A DNA stretch of 64,000 nucleotides from Rhodobacter sp. (GCA_027484145.1 JAIXUH010000027.1:1-64000), one strand, 5' to 3'. Counted from the stretch's first letter, positions 8,860-17,745 are shown. Made by a program: numbers and translations. Notes: a model not told the origin generated them from the letters alone.

Positions 8860-9258
8860 ATGTCTGTGAACGATCCTCTCGGCGATATGCTGACCCGCAT
8901 CCGCAACGCCCAGATGCGTGGCAAATCCACCGTGAATACGCCAGCGTCCACGCTGCGCGGCCGCGTGCTGGATGTGCTGCAATCCGAAGGCTACATCCGC
9001 GGCTATGAAAAGGCCCCGACCGAAAATGGTCAGGGTGAATTCACCATCTCGCTCAAGTACTACGAAGGTGAGCCTGTGATCCGCGAATTGAAGCGCGTGT
9101 CCAAGCCCGGCCGCCGTGTGTACATGGGCGTCAAGGAAATCCCGACGGTCCGCAATGGCCTTGGCGTTTCCATCGTGTCGACCCCGAAAGGTGTCATGTC
9201 CGATGCAGCAGCACGGTCCGCCAACGTTGGCGGCGAAGTGCTCTGCACCGTGTTCTGA
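8860..9258 (+). CDS. rpsH: 30S ribosomal protein S8
   Basis: A 132-residue S8, which binds the central domain of 16S rRNA and represses the spc operon in E. coli. [14 protein letters not shown] and the ending [16 protein letters not shown] are family signatures. A strong GGAGGA precedes the start and the next gene begins 10 nt later. Confidence 0.98.
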   Translation: MSVNDPLGDMLTRIRNAQMRGKSTVNTPASTLRGRVLDVLQSEGYIRGYEKAPTENGQGEFTISLKYYEGEPVIRELKRVSKPGRRVYMGVKEIPTVRNGLGVSIVSTPKGVMSDAAARSANVGGEVLCTVF

Positions 9259-9268
9259 GGAGGGTGCA

Positions 9269-9802
9269 ATGTCTCGTATCGGCAAGAAACCCGTTTCGCT
9301 GGTCAAAGGCGTTTCCGCCTCGATCAGCGGCCAGACCATCGAAGTGAAGGGGCCGAAAGGCACCCGTGCGTTCACCGCAACCGACGACGTCACGCTGACC
9401 ATCGAAAACGATACGGTCAAAGTTACGCCGCGCGGCACTTCGAAGCGTGCACGCCAGCAGTGGGGCATGGCCCGGTCCATGGTGGAGAACCTGGTTCAGG
9501 GTGTGACCACCGGCTTCAAGAAAGAGCTTGAGATTCAAGGCGTGGGTTACCGCGCCGCGATGGCAGGCAATGTCCTGAAGCTGTCCTTGGGCTACAGCCA
9601 CGAAGTCAACTTCGCCGTTCCGGCAGGGGTCACCGTGACCTCGCCGAAACAGACCGAAATCATTGTGGAAGGCATTGATCAGCAGCTTGTTGGTCAGGTC
9701 GCCGCGAACATCCGCGACTGGAAGCGGCCCGAGCCCTACAAGGGCAAAGGTATCCGCTACAAGGGCGAGTTCGTGTTCCGCAAGGAAGGCAAGAAGAAGT
9801 AA
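9269..9802 (+). CDS. rplF: 50S ribosomal protein L6
   Basis: A 177-residue L6 near the sarcin-ricin loop. I chose the ATG at 9269 ([11 protein letters not shown]) because it follows GAGGAGGG; an upstream in-frame extension overlaps rpsH and is not credible. Signatures include [11 protein letters not shown] and the C-terminal [16 protein letters not shown]-type stretch (here [16 protein letters not shown]). Confidence 0.98.
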   Translation: MSRIGKKPVSLVKGVSASISGQTIEVKGPKGTRAFTATDDVTLTIENDTVKVTPRGTSKRARQQWGMARSMVENLVQGVTTGFKKELEIQGVGYRAAMAGNVLKLSLGYSHEVNFAVPAGVTVTSPKQTEIIVEGIDQQLVGQVAANIRDWKRPEPYKGKGIRYKGEFVFRKEGKKK

Positions 9803-9813
9803 GGGCGAGAGAA

Positions 9814-10173
9814 ATGGCGAACAACAAAAGAGAGCTGTTCCTCAAGCGCCGTCTGCGCGTCCGGAACAAGATCAAGGCAATGTCGAACGGGCGCCTGCGC
9901 CTGTCCGTGCATCGCTCCTCCAAGAACATCAGCGCTCAGTTGATCGACGATGTGAAAGGCGTGACCGTTGCGGCCGCCTCTACGTTGGAGAAAGACTTCG
10001 GTCTGGTGGGCAAGAACAACGTCGAGGCTGCGGCCAAGATCGGCGCTGCCATTGCAGAACGGGCGAAAAAAGCCGGTGTCGAAGAATGCTACTTCGATCG
10101 CGGCGGCTTCCTTTTCCACGGCAAGATCAAGGCTTTGGCCGATGCTGCCCGTGAAGGTGGCCTGAAGTTCTGA
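9814..10173 (+). CDS. rplR: 50S ribosomal protein L18
   Basis: A 119-residue L18, a 5S rRNA binding protein. [16 protein letters not shown] and the C-terminal [25 protein letters not shown] region are family signatures, with the usual basic N-terminus. Starts 12 nt after rplF. Confidence 0.98.
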   Translation: MANNKRELFLKRRLRVRNKIKAMSNGRLRLSVHRSSKNISAQLIDDVKGVTVAAASTLEKDFGLVGKNNVEAAAKIGAAIAERAKKAGVEECYFDRGGFLFHGKIKALADAAREGGLKF

Positions 10174-10179
10174 TTAAGT

Positions 10180-10199
10180 GGGTGGCGTTCGCGCCACCC
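10180..10199 (+). promoter_or_regulatory. Hairpin with TTCG loop between rplR and rpsE
   Basis: A perfect 8-bp stem (10180-10187 with 10192-10199) with a TTCG tetraloop, 6 nt after the rplR stop. No T-run follows, so termination is unlikely. It may stabilise the mRNA or adjust the L18/S5 ratio. Confidence 0.45.
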
Positions 10200-10286
10200 C
10201 GATGATCCGGGGGCCATGCCAGCCATGCGCCCACCAGGATTGGCCAAATCGGCGCACCATGCGCGCCACCATGCGAGGAATGCCTT

Positions 10287-10865
10287 ATGGCAGAACGTGA
10301 AAATCGCCGGGACAACCGTGGCGGCAATGACCGTCGCGACAACCGGCCGGAAGAAACACCGGAATTTGCTGACCGTCTGGTCGCCATCAACCGCGTGTCC
10401 AAAACTGTAAAAGGCGGCAAGCGCTTTGGCTTTGCAGCTCTCGTCGTGGTCGGTGACCAGCGTGGTCGCGTCGGCTTTGGCAAGGGCAAGGCCAAGGAAG
10501 TGCCGGAAGCGATCCGCAAGGCAACGGAACAGGCCAAGCGCCAGATGATCCGCGTGCCGCTGAAGGACGCCCGCACCCTGCACCACGATATGGAAGGCCG
10601 TCATGGCGCCGGTAAAGTGGTGATGCGGACGGCCGTGGCCGGTACCGGCATCATCGCCGGTGGTCCGATGCGCGCCGTGTTCGAAATGCTTGGTATTCAG
10701 GACGTTGTGGCAAAGTCGATCGGTTCGACCAACCCCTACAACATGATCCGCGCCACGATCGATGGTCTGAAATCGGAAACCTCGCCCCGCCAGGTTGCTG
10801 CACGTCGCGGCAAAAAGGTGGCCGAGATTCTGAAAAAGCCCGAAGCTGAAGTAGTGGAGGCTTGA
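10287..10865 (+). CDS. rpsE: 30S ribosomal protein S5
   Basis: A 192-residue S5, important for translational accuracy. The dsRBD-like part [20 protein letters not shown] and the loop [19 protein letters not shown] are clear, and the C-terminal domain has [18 protein letters not shown]. The long N-terminal extension and 192-residue length are usual in Rhodobacterales. SD AGGAA lies upstream. Confidence 0.98.
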   Translation: MAERENRRDNRGGNDRRDNRPEETPEFADRLVAINRVSKTVKGGKRFGFAALVVVGDQRGRVGFGKGKAKEVPEAIRKATEQAKRQMIRVPLKDARTLHHDMEGRHGAGKVVMRTAVAGTGIIAGGPMRAVFEMLGIQDVVAKSIGSTNPYNMIRATIDGLKSETSPRQVAARRGKKVAEILKKPEAEVVEA

Positions 10866-10867
10866 TC

Positions 10868-11062
10868 ATGGCTGACAAGAAAACCATCGTCGTGCAGCAG
10901 GTGGCGTCCGCCGCCCGCCGCCCGGCCATCCAGACCGCCACCCTCAAGGGCCTTGGCCTGAACAAGGTGCGCCGCACCCGCGAGTTGGAAGATACCCCTT
11001 CCATCCGTGGCATGGTCAACAAGATCTCGCATCTTGTGAAGATCATCGAAGAGCGCGGCTAA
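10868..11062 (+). CDS. rpmD: 50S ribosomal protein L30
   Basis: A 64-residue L30. The ATG at 10868 begins [11 protein letters not shown]; a TTG six bases earlier is possible but less likely. [20 protein letters not shown] is the family signature. Located 2 nt after the rpsE stop. It is the end of a transcriptional block because a strong terminator follows. Confidence 0.97.
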   Translation: MADKKTIVVQQVASAARRPAIQTATLKGLGLNKVRRTRELEDTPSIRGMVNKISHLVKIIEERG

Positions 11063-11100
11063 GGCGCGGCGGGGCACAACCCCGCCCATCAGCAGATCAG

Positions 11101-11131
11101 AAACGCCCTCGCGTCCTCGCGGGGGCGTTTT
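11101..11131 (+). terminator. Intrinsic terminator after rpmD
   Basis: A 13-bp stem (11101-11113 with 11118-11130, one G-T pair) with a TCCT loop. The stem itself ends in AAA/TTT and runs into TTTT. It separates L30 from two non-ribosomal genes and from L15. Confidence 0.8.
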
Positions 11132-11212
11132 GCGTTGTGCGCGCCCTGTTAAATCATCCCTAAACCGCATCCTTCACAGTCTTTCGCACTTTTTTCGCGA
11201 TGAGGTTTACAG

Positions 11213-11746
11213 ATGCGGGCCTACAGGCTGGATGCGGCAAATGTTGTGCAGGCTGTTCAGGGGGAATGGGACAGTTTCGCGCGGGAAAACGGCGGATATG
11301 CCGCGCAGGACTCGGCTGTCAGGGGGCGGCTGTTGTGGGATATGATCCATGGGGCCGCGACGACCTGTTTTCTGGACCGGATGTTCTATGATTGCCGCGC
11401 CACGCAAACCGCATTGGGCCTGCTTTATCGCTGTGATAGCCCGGCGGTCGAACGCTTGTTCTTGATGCGTGTGGAACCGGCGGACCGTGGCGGCCTGCTG
11501 GTCAGCCACCGGCTCATCCGCTCGCGCGGTCTGCTCATCGCGCCCTTGCGTGAACTTGGCCACATCCAATACCGCAAATGCAGCCAATGCCTTGCCTGCA
11601 ACTTTGGCGGCCCGTGGGTCGAGGCGGGCCGATTTCACCTGCCCGTGGGCGCGGTGGCAGTGGATGCCGTCTGCCCCGTCTGTCGGGCGGCGGCCTATCT
11701 GACAAAACCGCAAGACGCCGCAGAACGCCCCCGGCTGAGCGGCTGA
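11213..11746 (+). CDS. Small PAS-like protein with C-terminal zinc ribbon
   Basis: A 177-residue protein of unknown role. The first 110 residues (EWDSFARENGG, then GRLLWDMIHG, then LLYRCDSPAVERLFLMRVEP) match the pattern of small alphaproteobacterial PAS-like sensory proteins as I recall it. The C-terminal part has two cysteine pairs, KCSQCLAC (about 123-130) and VCPVC (about 156-160), suitable for one zinc site. No helix-turn-helix or output domain is visible. It lies between the rpmD terminator and a solitary ectoine-synthase-like gene. A GAGG SD is 8 nt upstream. Confidence 0.6.
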   Translation: MRAYRLDAANVVQAVQGEWDSFARENGGYAAQDSAVRGRLLWDMIHGAATTCFLDRMFYDCRATQTALGLLYRCDSPAVERLFLMRVEPADRGGLLVSHRLIRSRGLLIAPLRELGHIQYRKCSQCLACNFGGPWVEAGRFHLPVGAVAVDAVCPVCRAAAYLTKPQDAAERPRLSG

Positions 11747-11833
11747 GGCGCGGGCTAGGCGGGCCGGGGCAGGGGTGCTAGGATCCGTTCGTGGTCTGTC
11801 TCAGGGGCCAAAGGTGCAAGGATGGGGGTTGGC

Positions 11834-12229
11834 ATGATCGTTCGCACGCTTGCGCAGGTTCTGAACACGGCCGCGCATGTAAAGGGCGAGTCGTTTGAAA
11901 GCCGCCGCATACTGCTGGCCGCCGATGGCTTGGGCTATTCCTTGCACGACACCATCTGCAAGGCGGGGTCCGAGCAGCTTTTGCACTACAAGAACCATGT
12001 CGAGACGAACTACGTCATCGAAGGCGCGGGCGAGGTGCAGAATGTCGCAACGGGCGAGGTTTTTGCCCTGACCCCCGGCAGCGTCTATGTGCTGGACCAA
12101 CATGAGGCGCATATCCTGCGTGCCTTTGCCGACATGCGGATCATCTGCGTGTTCACCCCCGCGCTGACGGGCCGGGAAACCCATGATGCCTCGGGCAGCT
12201 ATCCCGCCCCATCTGGGTCCGAGTCTTAA
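11834..12229 (+). CDS. ectC: Solitary ectoine-synthase-type cupin (EctC-like)
   Basis: A 131-residue cupin related to L-ectoine synthase, which cyclises N-gamma-acetyl-diaminobutyrate. I chose the ATG at 11834 (MIVRTL), preceded by a G-rich SD; an ATG at 11822 is also open. With this start the known iron ligands fall at E57, Y85 and H93, and R25, T40, Y52, F107, E115 and H117 are kept. Two substrate-site positions differ from typical EctC (F21 for Trp, H38 for Asn). No ectA or ectB is in the window, so it may be an orphan enzyme that hydrolyses or cyclises a related compound. Confidence 0.8.
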   Translation: MIVRTLAQVLNTAAHVKGESFESRRILLAADGLGYSLHDTICKAGSEQLLHYKNHVETNYVIEGAGEVQNVATGEVFALTPGSVYVLDQHEAHILRAFADMRIICVFTPALTGRETHDASGSYPAPSGSES

Positions 12230-12280
12230 CGAATTGTAAACAGCGCAACCTAAGCCATTGAAAAGACGTGGGCCGGCAAC

Positions 12281-12297
12281 TGTCCCACGCTGGGACA
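12281..12297. promoter_or_regulatory. Palindrome TGTCCCA-N3-TGGGACA upstream of rplO
   Basis: A perfect 7-bp inverted repeat with a CGC spacer. Its centre is 23 bases before a candidate -35, a usual place for an activator site. The left arm can also pair with CGTGGG at 12267-12272, so an RNA switch is an alternative if the region is transcribed from upstream. Confidence 0.4.
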
Positions 12298-12308
12298 TTC
12301 CAACTGTC

Positions 12309-12337
12309 TTGCTATATCTTTGGGGGTCGTCTATAGG
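12309..12337 (+). promoter_or_regulatory. Candidate sigma-70 promoter for rplO-secY
   Basis: TTGCTA (12309-12314), a 17-base spacer and TATAGG (12332-12337). Each hexamer has four matches to the consensus. It lies about 95 bases before the rplO start and downstream of the TGTCCCA palindrome, where a new promoter is needed because of the upstream terminator and inserted genes. Confidence 0.45.
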
Positions 12338-12432
12338 CCCACGGTGGTCTTGCTGGCCACAGAATCAACAAGAAACGCCGTGTTTGCCCCCGCCGTCGCA
12401 GCAGGGGCAGTTCCGGCATAGGAGAATGCGAC

Positions 12433-12906
12433 ATGAAACTGAATGAATTGCGTGACAACGACGGCGCCGCGAAAAAGCAAAAGCGTGTGGCGCGCGGCCC
12501 CGGTTCGGGCAAGGGCAAGACCGCTGGCCGTGGTATCAAGGGCCAGAAATCGCGTTCGGGCGTCGCCTTGGGTGGCTACGAAGGCGGCCAGATGCCGCTC
12601 TATCGCCGCCTGCCAAAGCGCGGCTTCACCAAGCCGAACCGTTTGGAATACTCGGTCGTGAACCTGGGCCTGATCCAGAAGTTCATCGCTGCTGGCAAGC
12701 TCGACATCTCGGCTGACATCACCGAAGACGTTCTGGTTGCCGCCGGCCTCACCGCCTACAAGCGTGACGGTATCCGCATCCTGAACAAGGGCGAGATCAC
12801 TTCGAAAGTATCGCTGGTCGTGACGGGTGCTTCGGGCGCGGCGATCGAAGCGGTCAAGGCGGCAGGCGGCTCGCTGACCGTGAAAGCAGACGCAACGGCT
12901 GAATAA
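12433..12906 (+). CDS. rplO: 50S ribosomal protein L15
   Basis: A 157-residue L15. The N-terminal [21 protein letters not shown] and the glycine-rich [20 protein letters not shown] are the family signatures, followed by [17 protein letters not shown]-like residues ([17 protein letters not shown]). Separated from L30 by two inserted genes; an AGGAGA SD precedes the ATG. Confidence 0.98.
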   Translation: MKLNELRDNDGAAKKQKRVARGPGSGKGKTAGRGIKGQKSRSGVALGGYEGGQMPLYRRLPKRGFTKPNRLEYSVVNLGLIQKFIAAGKLDISADITEDVLVAAGLTAYKRDGIRILNKGEITSKVSLVVTGASGAAIEAVKAAGGSLTVKADATAE

Positions 12907-12913
12907 ACGGCGG

Positions 12914-13017
12914 GCGCTGCCTCTGGCAGCGCAATAAGGGATTGTGAGCGGTCGCAGGACCGCTTACATCACATCAAGTTTTCCCGCGCCGCCGACCGGA
13001 AAACGGTTTGGCGGCGC
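12914..13017 (+). promoter_or_regulatory. Three successive hairpins in the rplO-secY gap
   Basis: Three inverted repeats fill the 132-nt gap: an 8-bp stem at 12914-12932, a 7-bp stem at 12947-12964, and an 8-bp stem with an inner 4-bp stem at 12986-13017. None has a T-run. The last ends 22 nt before the secY ATG and may affect its translation or mRNA processing. Confidence 0.45.
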
Positions 13018-13038
13018 TGTCCATGAAAGAGACCGGAC

Positions 13039-14397
13039 ATGGCATCAGCTGCAGAGCAAATGGCCGCCAACCTGAGTTGGTCCGCCCTCGGCAAGGCGAC
13101 CGACTTGCGCCAACGCATCTTCTTTACCATCGGCTTGCTGATCGTCTATCGGCTTGGCACCTATATCCCGGTGCCCGGCATTGATGGCGCCCAGTTGCGC
13201 GCGTTCATGGATGATGCAGGGGCCGGTCTGGGTGGCATCCTGAACATGTTCACCGGCGGCGCGATCAGCCGCATGGGTATCTTTGCCCTTGGCATCATGC
13301 CCTACATCTCGGCCTCGATCATCGTGCAGCTGTTGTCGGCCATGGTGCCCGCGATGGAGCAGATGAAGAAAGAGGGCGAGCAGGGTCGCAAGAAGCTGAA
13401 CCAATACACCCGGTATGGCACGGTATTTCTGGCCACGTTCCAGGCATGGGGCATTGCTGTGTCGATCGAGGCGGGGGGGCTGGCGCATGATCCGGGCCTG
13501 TTCTTCAAGGCGGCCTGCGTGATCACGCTTGTGGGCGGCACTATGTTCCTGATGTGGGTGGGTGAACAGATCACCGCGCGCGGCATCGGCAACGGCATCT
13601 CCCTGATAATCTTTACCGGCATCGTCGCCGAAATCCCGGCGGCGTTGGCGCAGTTCTTCAGCCAAGGCCGGTCGGGCGCCATCTCGACCCCGGTGATCCT
13701 TGGCGTGATCGTGATGGTCGTCGTCGTGATTGCCTTTGTGGTGTTCATGGAACGCGCGCTGCGCAAGATCCACATCCAGTATCCCCGCCGTCAGGTGGGC
13801 ATGAAGATCTACGACGGCGGTTCGTCGAACCTGCCCGTCAAGGTCAACCCGGCCGGCGTTATCCCGGCTATCTTTGCCTCGTCGTTGCTGCTGTTGCCGG
13901 TCACGATTTCCACCTTTTCGGGCGCGCAGACCGGCCCGATCATGTCGACGATCCTGGCCTATTTTGGTCCCGGTCAGCCGCTGTATCTGCTGTTCTTTAC
14001 TGGCATGATCGTGTTCTTCAGCTACTTCTACACCTATAACGTCGCCTTCAAGGTGGAAGACGTGGCCGAAAACCTGAAGAACCAGAACGGGTTCATTCCG
14101 GGCATCCGGCCGGGCAAGAAGACCGAAGAATACCTTGAATACGTGGTGACGCGTGTCCTTGTGCTGGGTTCGGCCTACCTTGCGGCCGTGTGCCTTTTGC
14201 CGGAAATCCTGCGCAATCAGTTTGCTGTGCCGTTCTATTTCGGCGGAACCTCGGTGCTGATCGTGGTGTCGGTGACCATGGACACCATCAATCAGGTGCA
14301 GTCGCATCTTCTGGCCCACCAATACGAAGGTCTGATCGAAAAATCGCAACTGCGCGGCAAGAAACGCACCGCGCCCAAGGCCCCGGCACGGCGCTGA
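13039..14397 (+). CDS. secY: Protein translocase subunit SecY
   Basis: A 452-residue, ten-helix channel subunit of the Sec translocon in the inner membrane. Signatures include RLGTYIPVPGIDG after the first helix, GIMPYISASIIVQLL (helix 2), GIGNGISLIIFTGI (helix 4-5 region) and the cytoplasmic loop KNQNGFIPGIRPGK. The basic C-terminal tail is normal. Followed directly by adk, as in most bacteria. Confidence 0.98.
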   Translation: MASAAEQMAANLSWSALGKATDLRQRIFFTIGLLIVYRLGTYIPVPGIDGAQLRAFMDDAGAGLGGILNMFTGGAISRMGIFALGIMPYISASIIVQLLSAMVPAMEQMKKEGEQGRKKLNQYTRYGTVFLATFQAWGIAVSIEAGGLAHDPGLFFKAACVITLVGGTMFLMWVGEQITARGIGNGISLIIFTGIVAEIPAALAQFFSQGRSGAISTPVILGVIVMVVVVIAFVVFMERALRKIHIQYPRRQVGMKIYDGGSSNLPVKVNPAGVIPAIFASSLLLLPVTISTFSGAQTGPIMSTILAYFGPGQPLYLLFFTGMIVFFSYFYTYNVAFKVEDVAENLKNQNGFIPGIRPGKKTEEYLEYVVTRVLVLGSAYLAAVCLLPEILRNQFAVPFYFGGTSVLIVVSVTMDTINQVQSHLLAHQYEGLIEKSQLRGKKRTAPKAPARR

Positions 14398-14400
14398 TCC

Positions 14401-15051
14401 ATGGTGAACATCATTCTTCTGGGGCCGCCGGGTGCCGGCAAGGGCACGCAGGCCAAACGTCTGGTGGACGAGCGTGCCATGGTGCAACTCTCGACCGGTG
14501 ACATGCTGCGCGAGGCAAAGAGCAGCGGCACCGAAATGGGCCGCCGCGTGGCCGATGTGATGGCCCGTGGCCAACTGGTCACCGATGACATCGTGATTGG
14601 CCTGATCGAAGAGAAGATCGGGCAGGGTGCAGGCGGCGGCTTCATCTTTGATGGCTTTCCCCGAACCCTGAAACAGGCCGACGCGCTTGCCGCGCTGTTG
14701 CAAAAGACCGGGCAAACACTGGATGCCGTGGTCGAGATGCAGGTCGACGATGCCGCCTTGGTGGCCCGGATCACCGGCCGTTTCACCTGCGGCAAGTGTG
14801 GTGAGGTCTATCACGACAAAACGCGCCCGACGAAAGTGTCCGGCACCTGCGATGTCTGCGGCAGCCATGATCTGAAGCGCCGCGCGGATGACAACGAAGA
14901 CGCACTCAAAACCCGGCTGATGGAATACTATAAAAAGACATCGCCGCTGATCGGCTACTACTATGCCAAGAACCAGCTTTCCACGGTGGATGGTTTGGCC
15001 GAGATGGACAGCGTTGCTGCCGCAATCTCGAAAATTCTTGACAAAACCTGA
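14401..15051 (+). CDS. adk: Adenylate kinase (zinc-lid type)
   Basis: A 216-residue long-form adenylate kinase (ATP + AMP to 2 ADP). The P-loop [14 protein letters not shown] is at residues 7-20 and [14 protein letters not shown] gives the AMP site. The LID has two cysteine pairs, CGKC and CDVC, the four-Cys zinc site found in many alphaproteobacteria but absent in E. coli. Starts 3 nt after secY. Confidence 0.97.
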   Translation: MVNIILLGPPGAGKGTQAKRLVDERAMVQLSTGDMLREAKSSGTEMGRRVADVMARGQLVTDDIVIGLIEEKIGQGAGGGFIFDGFPRTLKQADALAALLQKTGQTLDAVVEMQVDDAALVARITGRFTCGKCGEVYHDKTRPTKVSGTCDVCGSHDLKRRADDNEDALKTRLMEYYKKTSPLIGYYYAKNQLSTVDGLAEMDSVAAAISKILDKT

Positions 15052-15068
15052 ATTCATTGCGCGTGCCC

Positions 15069-15096
15069 TTGACGGGCGCGGCAATTGCCCATAAAG
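15069..15096 (+). promoter_or_regulatory. Candidate sigma-70 promoter for rpsM
   Basis: TTGACG (15069-15074), 16 bases, then ATAAAG (15091-15096); CATAAA with a 15-base spacer is the other reading. It lies about 130 bases before the rpsM start in the 177-nt gap after adk and could drive the S13-S11-RpoA-L17 block. Confidence 0.4.
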
Positions 15097-15228
15097 CACA
15101 GCGTCCCGAAGCGGAATCGCTGTGCGGGATTCCCGTATTTGGGAAACGGACCGTCGGGCCCCGGCCAAGGCGGAGTTGTGAAAAAAGGTTCTGGCACGAC
15201 GGAACCGCAACCATGAAGAGGACTACGC

Positions 15229-15597
15229 GTGGCACGTATTGCTGGCGTCAACATTCCTACCCAGAAACGGGTTCCGATTGCTTTGACCTATATCACCGGA
15301 ATTGGCCCCCACAACGCCGAGACCATTTGCGCATCGCTGAACATTGACCGCGCCCGCCGCGTCAATGACCTGTCGGATGCCGAAGTTCTGGCCATCCGCG
15401 AATTCATCGACGCCAACTTCACCGTTGAGGGCGACCTGCGCCGTGAAGTGTCGATGAACATCAAGCGTTTGATGGACCTTGGCTGCTATCGCGGCCTGCG
15501 TCACCGCAAGGGCCTGCCGGTCCGCGGTCAGCGCACGCACACCAACGCTCGTACCCGCAAGGGCCCCGCAAAAGCCATCGCTGGCAAGAAGAAATAA
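15229..15597 (+). CDS. rpsM: 30S ribosomal protein S13
   Basis: A 122-residue S13 of the 30S head, contacting P-site tRNA. It starts with GTG ([14 protein letters not shown]), preceded by [27 protein letters not shown] near the C-terminus is the family signature. It opens the alpha block; rpsD (S4), which follows rpsK in many enterobacteria, is not here. Confidence 0.98.
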   Translation: MARIAGVNIPTQKRVPIALTYITGIGPHNAETICASLNIDRARRVNDLSDAEVLAIREFIDANFTVEGDLRREVSMNIKRLMDLGCYRGLRHRKGLPVRGQRTHTNARTRKGPAKAIAGKKK

Positions 15598-15612
15598 GGG
15601 GAGCGCAGAGAT

Positions 15613-16008
15613 ATGGCACGCGATACCAAAGCATCCCGCACCAAGAAAAAAGAACGCAAGAACATTGCCGCTGGCGTGGCACATGTGAATTCGTCGTTCA
15701 ACAACACCAAAATCCTGATCTCTGACGTGCAGGGCAACGCGATCTCTTGGTCGTCCGCCGGCACGATGGGCTTCAAGGGTTCGCGTAAATCGACGCCCTA
15801 TGCCGCGCAGATGGCTGCAGAAGATGCAGGCCGCAAGGCGCAGGAACATGGCGTCAAGACGCTGGAAGTCGAAGTGCAGGGCCCCGGTTCGGGCCGTGAA
15901 TCGGCTTTGCGCGCGTTGGCGGCTGTCGGCTTCAACATCACCTCGATCCGTGATGTGACCCCGCTGGCGCACAATGGTTGCCGCCCGCCCAAGCGTCGCC
16001 GCGTCTGA
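15613..16008 (+). CDS. rpsK: 30S ribosomal protein S11
   Basis: A 131-residue S11 of the 30S platform. [19 protein letters not shown] and the conserved C-terminus [21 protein letters not shown] identify it. Starts 15 nt after rpsM with a GGGGAG SD and is followed by a terminator-like hairpin before rpoA. Confidence 0.98.
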   Translation: MARDTKASRTKKKERKNIAAGVAHVNSSFNNTKILISDVQGNAISWSSAGTMGFKGSRKSTPYAAQMAAEDAGRKAQEHGVKTLEVEVQGPGSGRESALRALAAVGFNITSIRDVTPLAHNGCRPPKRRRV

Positions 16009-16023
16009 TTTCGAACATACAGG

Positions 16024-16056
16024 TCGGGCCGCGCCAATCGTTGCGCGGCCCGATTT
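16024..16056 (+). terminator. Terminator-like hairpin between rpsK and rpoA
   Basis: An 11-bp perfect stem (16024-16034 with 16043-16053), 8-nt loop, then only TTT. Probably an attenuator that lowers rpoA relative to S13 and S11, or a site of mRNA processing. Confidence 0.5.
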
Positions 16057-16129
16057 ACGCATTACAGGACCCTCGGGCGTTCTTCCGCTTGCTGGACATG
16101 GGGGGAAGAACAAGGATGGAGGCGACAGC

Positions 16130-17146
16130 ATGATCCATAAGAACTGGCAAGAACTCATCAAACCGACGCAACTGGTTGTGAAGGCGGGGGCTGATGCAGC
16201 CCGCGTGGCCACGGTCATTGCAGAGCCGCTAGAGCGTGGCTTCGGCCTGACGCTGGGCAACGCCCTGCGCCGTATCCTGATGAGCTCGCTGCAAGGTGCA
16301 GCCATCACCAGCGTTCAGATCGACAACGTTCTGCACGAATTCTCGTCGGTTGCCGGTGTGCGCGAAGACGTGACCGACATCGTTCTGAACCTGAAGGGCG
16401 TCAGCCTGAAGATGGAAGTCGAAGGGCCGAAGCGCCTGTCGATTTCGGCCAAGGGTCCGGGCGTTGTGACGGCGGGCGATATCTCGGAGTCGAACGGGAT
16501 CGAGGTTCTGAACAAGGATCACGTGATCTGCCACCTGGACGATGGCGCCGACGTGTTCATGGAGCTGACGGTCAACACCGGCAAGGGCTATGTTTCGGCT
16601 GACAAGAACCGTCCGGAAGATGCGCCGATTGGCCTGATCCCGATCGACGCGATCTATTCGCCGGTCAAAAAGGTCAGCTACGAAGTGCAGCCCACCCGTG
16701 AGGGCCAGGTGCTGGACTATGACCGTCTGACGATGAAGATCGAAACCGACGGCAGCCTGACGCCGGATGACGCCGTGGCCTATGCCGCGCGCATCTTGCA
16801 GGACCAACTGTCGATTTTCGTGAACTTCGACGAGCCGGAGCAGGCTGGCAAAGGCGAAGTGGATGCCGGGCTGGAATTCAACCCGCTGCTGCTGAAGAAG
16901 GTGGACGAGCTGGAGCTTTCCGTGCGTTCGGCCAACTGCCTGAAGAACGACAACATCGTCTACATCGGCGATCTGATCCAGAAAACCGAAGCCGAGATGC
17001 TGCGCACGCCGAACTTTGGCCGCAAATCCTTGAACGAAATCAAGGAAGTGCTGTCGGGCATGGGCCTGCATCTGGGCATGGAAGTCGAAGACTGGCCGCC
17101 AGAGAACATCGAAGATCTGGCCAAGCGTTTCGAAGACCAGTTCTAA
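16130..17146 (+). CDS. rpoA: RNA polymerase subunit alpha
   Basis: A 338-residue alpha subunit. I chose the ATG at 16130 ([12 protein letters not shown]), which follows a GGAGG; an upstream in-frame extension overlaps rpsK. The N-terminal dimerisation domain has [13 protein letters not shown]-type residues ([16 protein letters not shown]), and the C-terminal domain, which contacts UP elements and activators, has [15 protein letters not shown] and [14 protein letters not shown]. Length and domains are normal. Confidence 0.98.
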   Translation: MIHKNWQELIKPTQLVVKAGADAARVATVIAEPLERGFGLTLGNALRRILMSSLQGAAITSVQIDNVLHEFSSVAGVREDVTDIVLNLKGVSLKMEVEGPKRLSISAKGPGVVTAGDISESNGIEVLNKDHVICHLDDGADVFMELTVNTGKGYVSADKNRPEDAPIGLIPIDAIYSPVKKVSYEVQPTREGQVLDYDRLTMKIETDGSLTPDDAVAYAARILQDQLSIFVNFDEPEQAGKGEVDAGLEFNPLLLKKVDELELSVRSANCLKNDNIVYIGDLIQKTEAEMLRTPNFGRKSLNEIKEVLSGMGLHLGMEVEDWPPENIEDLAKRFEDQF

Positions 17147-17150
17147 GAAC

Positions 17151-17176
17151 AAAGGGTGCGCACAAGCGCGCCCTAC
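17151..17176. repeat. GTAGGG-type short palindromic element, copy 2
   Basis: GGGTGCGC and GCGCGCCC arms (8 bp with one G-T pair) around a 4-nt loop, with the right arm running into CCCTAC. It is 4 nt after the rpoA stop and resembles the elements at 5049 and 29352. Confidence 0.5.
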
Positions 17177-17184
17177 GACAAATG

Positions 17185-17247
17185 CCCGCACGTGCGGGGA
17201 ACAACTGGCGCAAGCCCAAGGTGAGCGGGGCCAATCGTAGGCCCCGC
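17185..17247 (+). promoter_or_regulatory. Two hairpins in the rpoA-rplQ leader
   Basis: A perfect 14-base palindrome CCCGCACGTGCGGG (17185-17198) and an 8-bp stem with a 7-nt loop (17225-17247) lie in the 134-nt gap before rplQ. Neither has a T-run. Confidence 0.4.
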
Positions 17248-17280
17248 CGGACAAAGCAAAACACGCGTTAGGAGAGAAAA

Positions 17281-17691
17281 ATGCGTCACGCAAGCGGCTA
17301 CCGCAAGCTGAACCGGACACACGAGCACCGCAAGGCGATGTTCGCTAACATGGCTGGTTCGCTGATTGAACACGAACAGATCAAGACCACGCTGCCCAAG
17401 GCCAAGGAACTGCGCCCGATCATCGAAAAGCTGATCACGCTGGCCAAGCGCGGTGATCTGCATGCGCGCCGTCAGGCCCATGCCCAGCTGAAGCAGGACA
17501 TCCACACCGAGCGTCTGTTTGCCATTCTTGGCCCGCGCTACAAAGAGCGTCAGGGCGGCTATGTGCGCGTTCTGAAGGCTGGCTTTCGCTATGGTGACAT
17601 GGCCCCGATGGCCATCATCGAATTCGTGGACCGCGACCCGAATGCCAAAGGCGCGGCTGACCACGCCCGCACCGAAGCTGCCGAAGCGTAA
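17281..17691 (+). CDS. rplQ: 50S ribosomal protein L17
   Basis: A 136-residue L17. [20 protein letters not shown] and [20 protein letters not shown] are the family signatures. The start follows TTAGGAGAG. It is the last gene of the ribosomal superoperon and is closed by a long hairpin. Confidence 0.98.
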   Translation: MRHASGYRKLNRTHEHRKAMFANMAGSLIEHEQIKTTLPKAKELRPIIEKLITLAKRGDLHARRQAHAQLKQDIHTERLFAILGPRYKERQGGYVRVLKAGFRYGDMAPMAIIEFVDRDPNAKGAADHARTEAAEA

Positions 17692-17708
17692 GCCCAAATT
17701 TATCGCAC

Positions 17709-17745
17709 AACACGGCCCGCCTTGGAACCCAAGGCGGGCCGTGTT
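17709..17745. terminator. Long hairpin after rplQ
   Basis: A perfect 15-bp stem (17709-17723 with 17731-17745) with a 7-nt loop. The stem ends AA/TT and is followed by CATTCA. This is the end of the ribosomal superoperon and separates it from luxR. Confidence 0.7.

Noticed and set aside
11834-12229. Ectoine biosynthesis operon
   Set aside because: Only an EctC-like gene is present; no ectA, ectB or ask gene lies nearby.
13045-15210. 721-codon open frame on the minus strand
   Set aside because: Fully antisense to secY and adk; composition is that of a mirror frame (His- and Arg-rich) with no domain.
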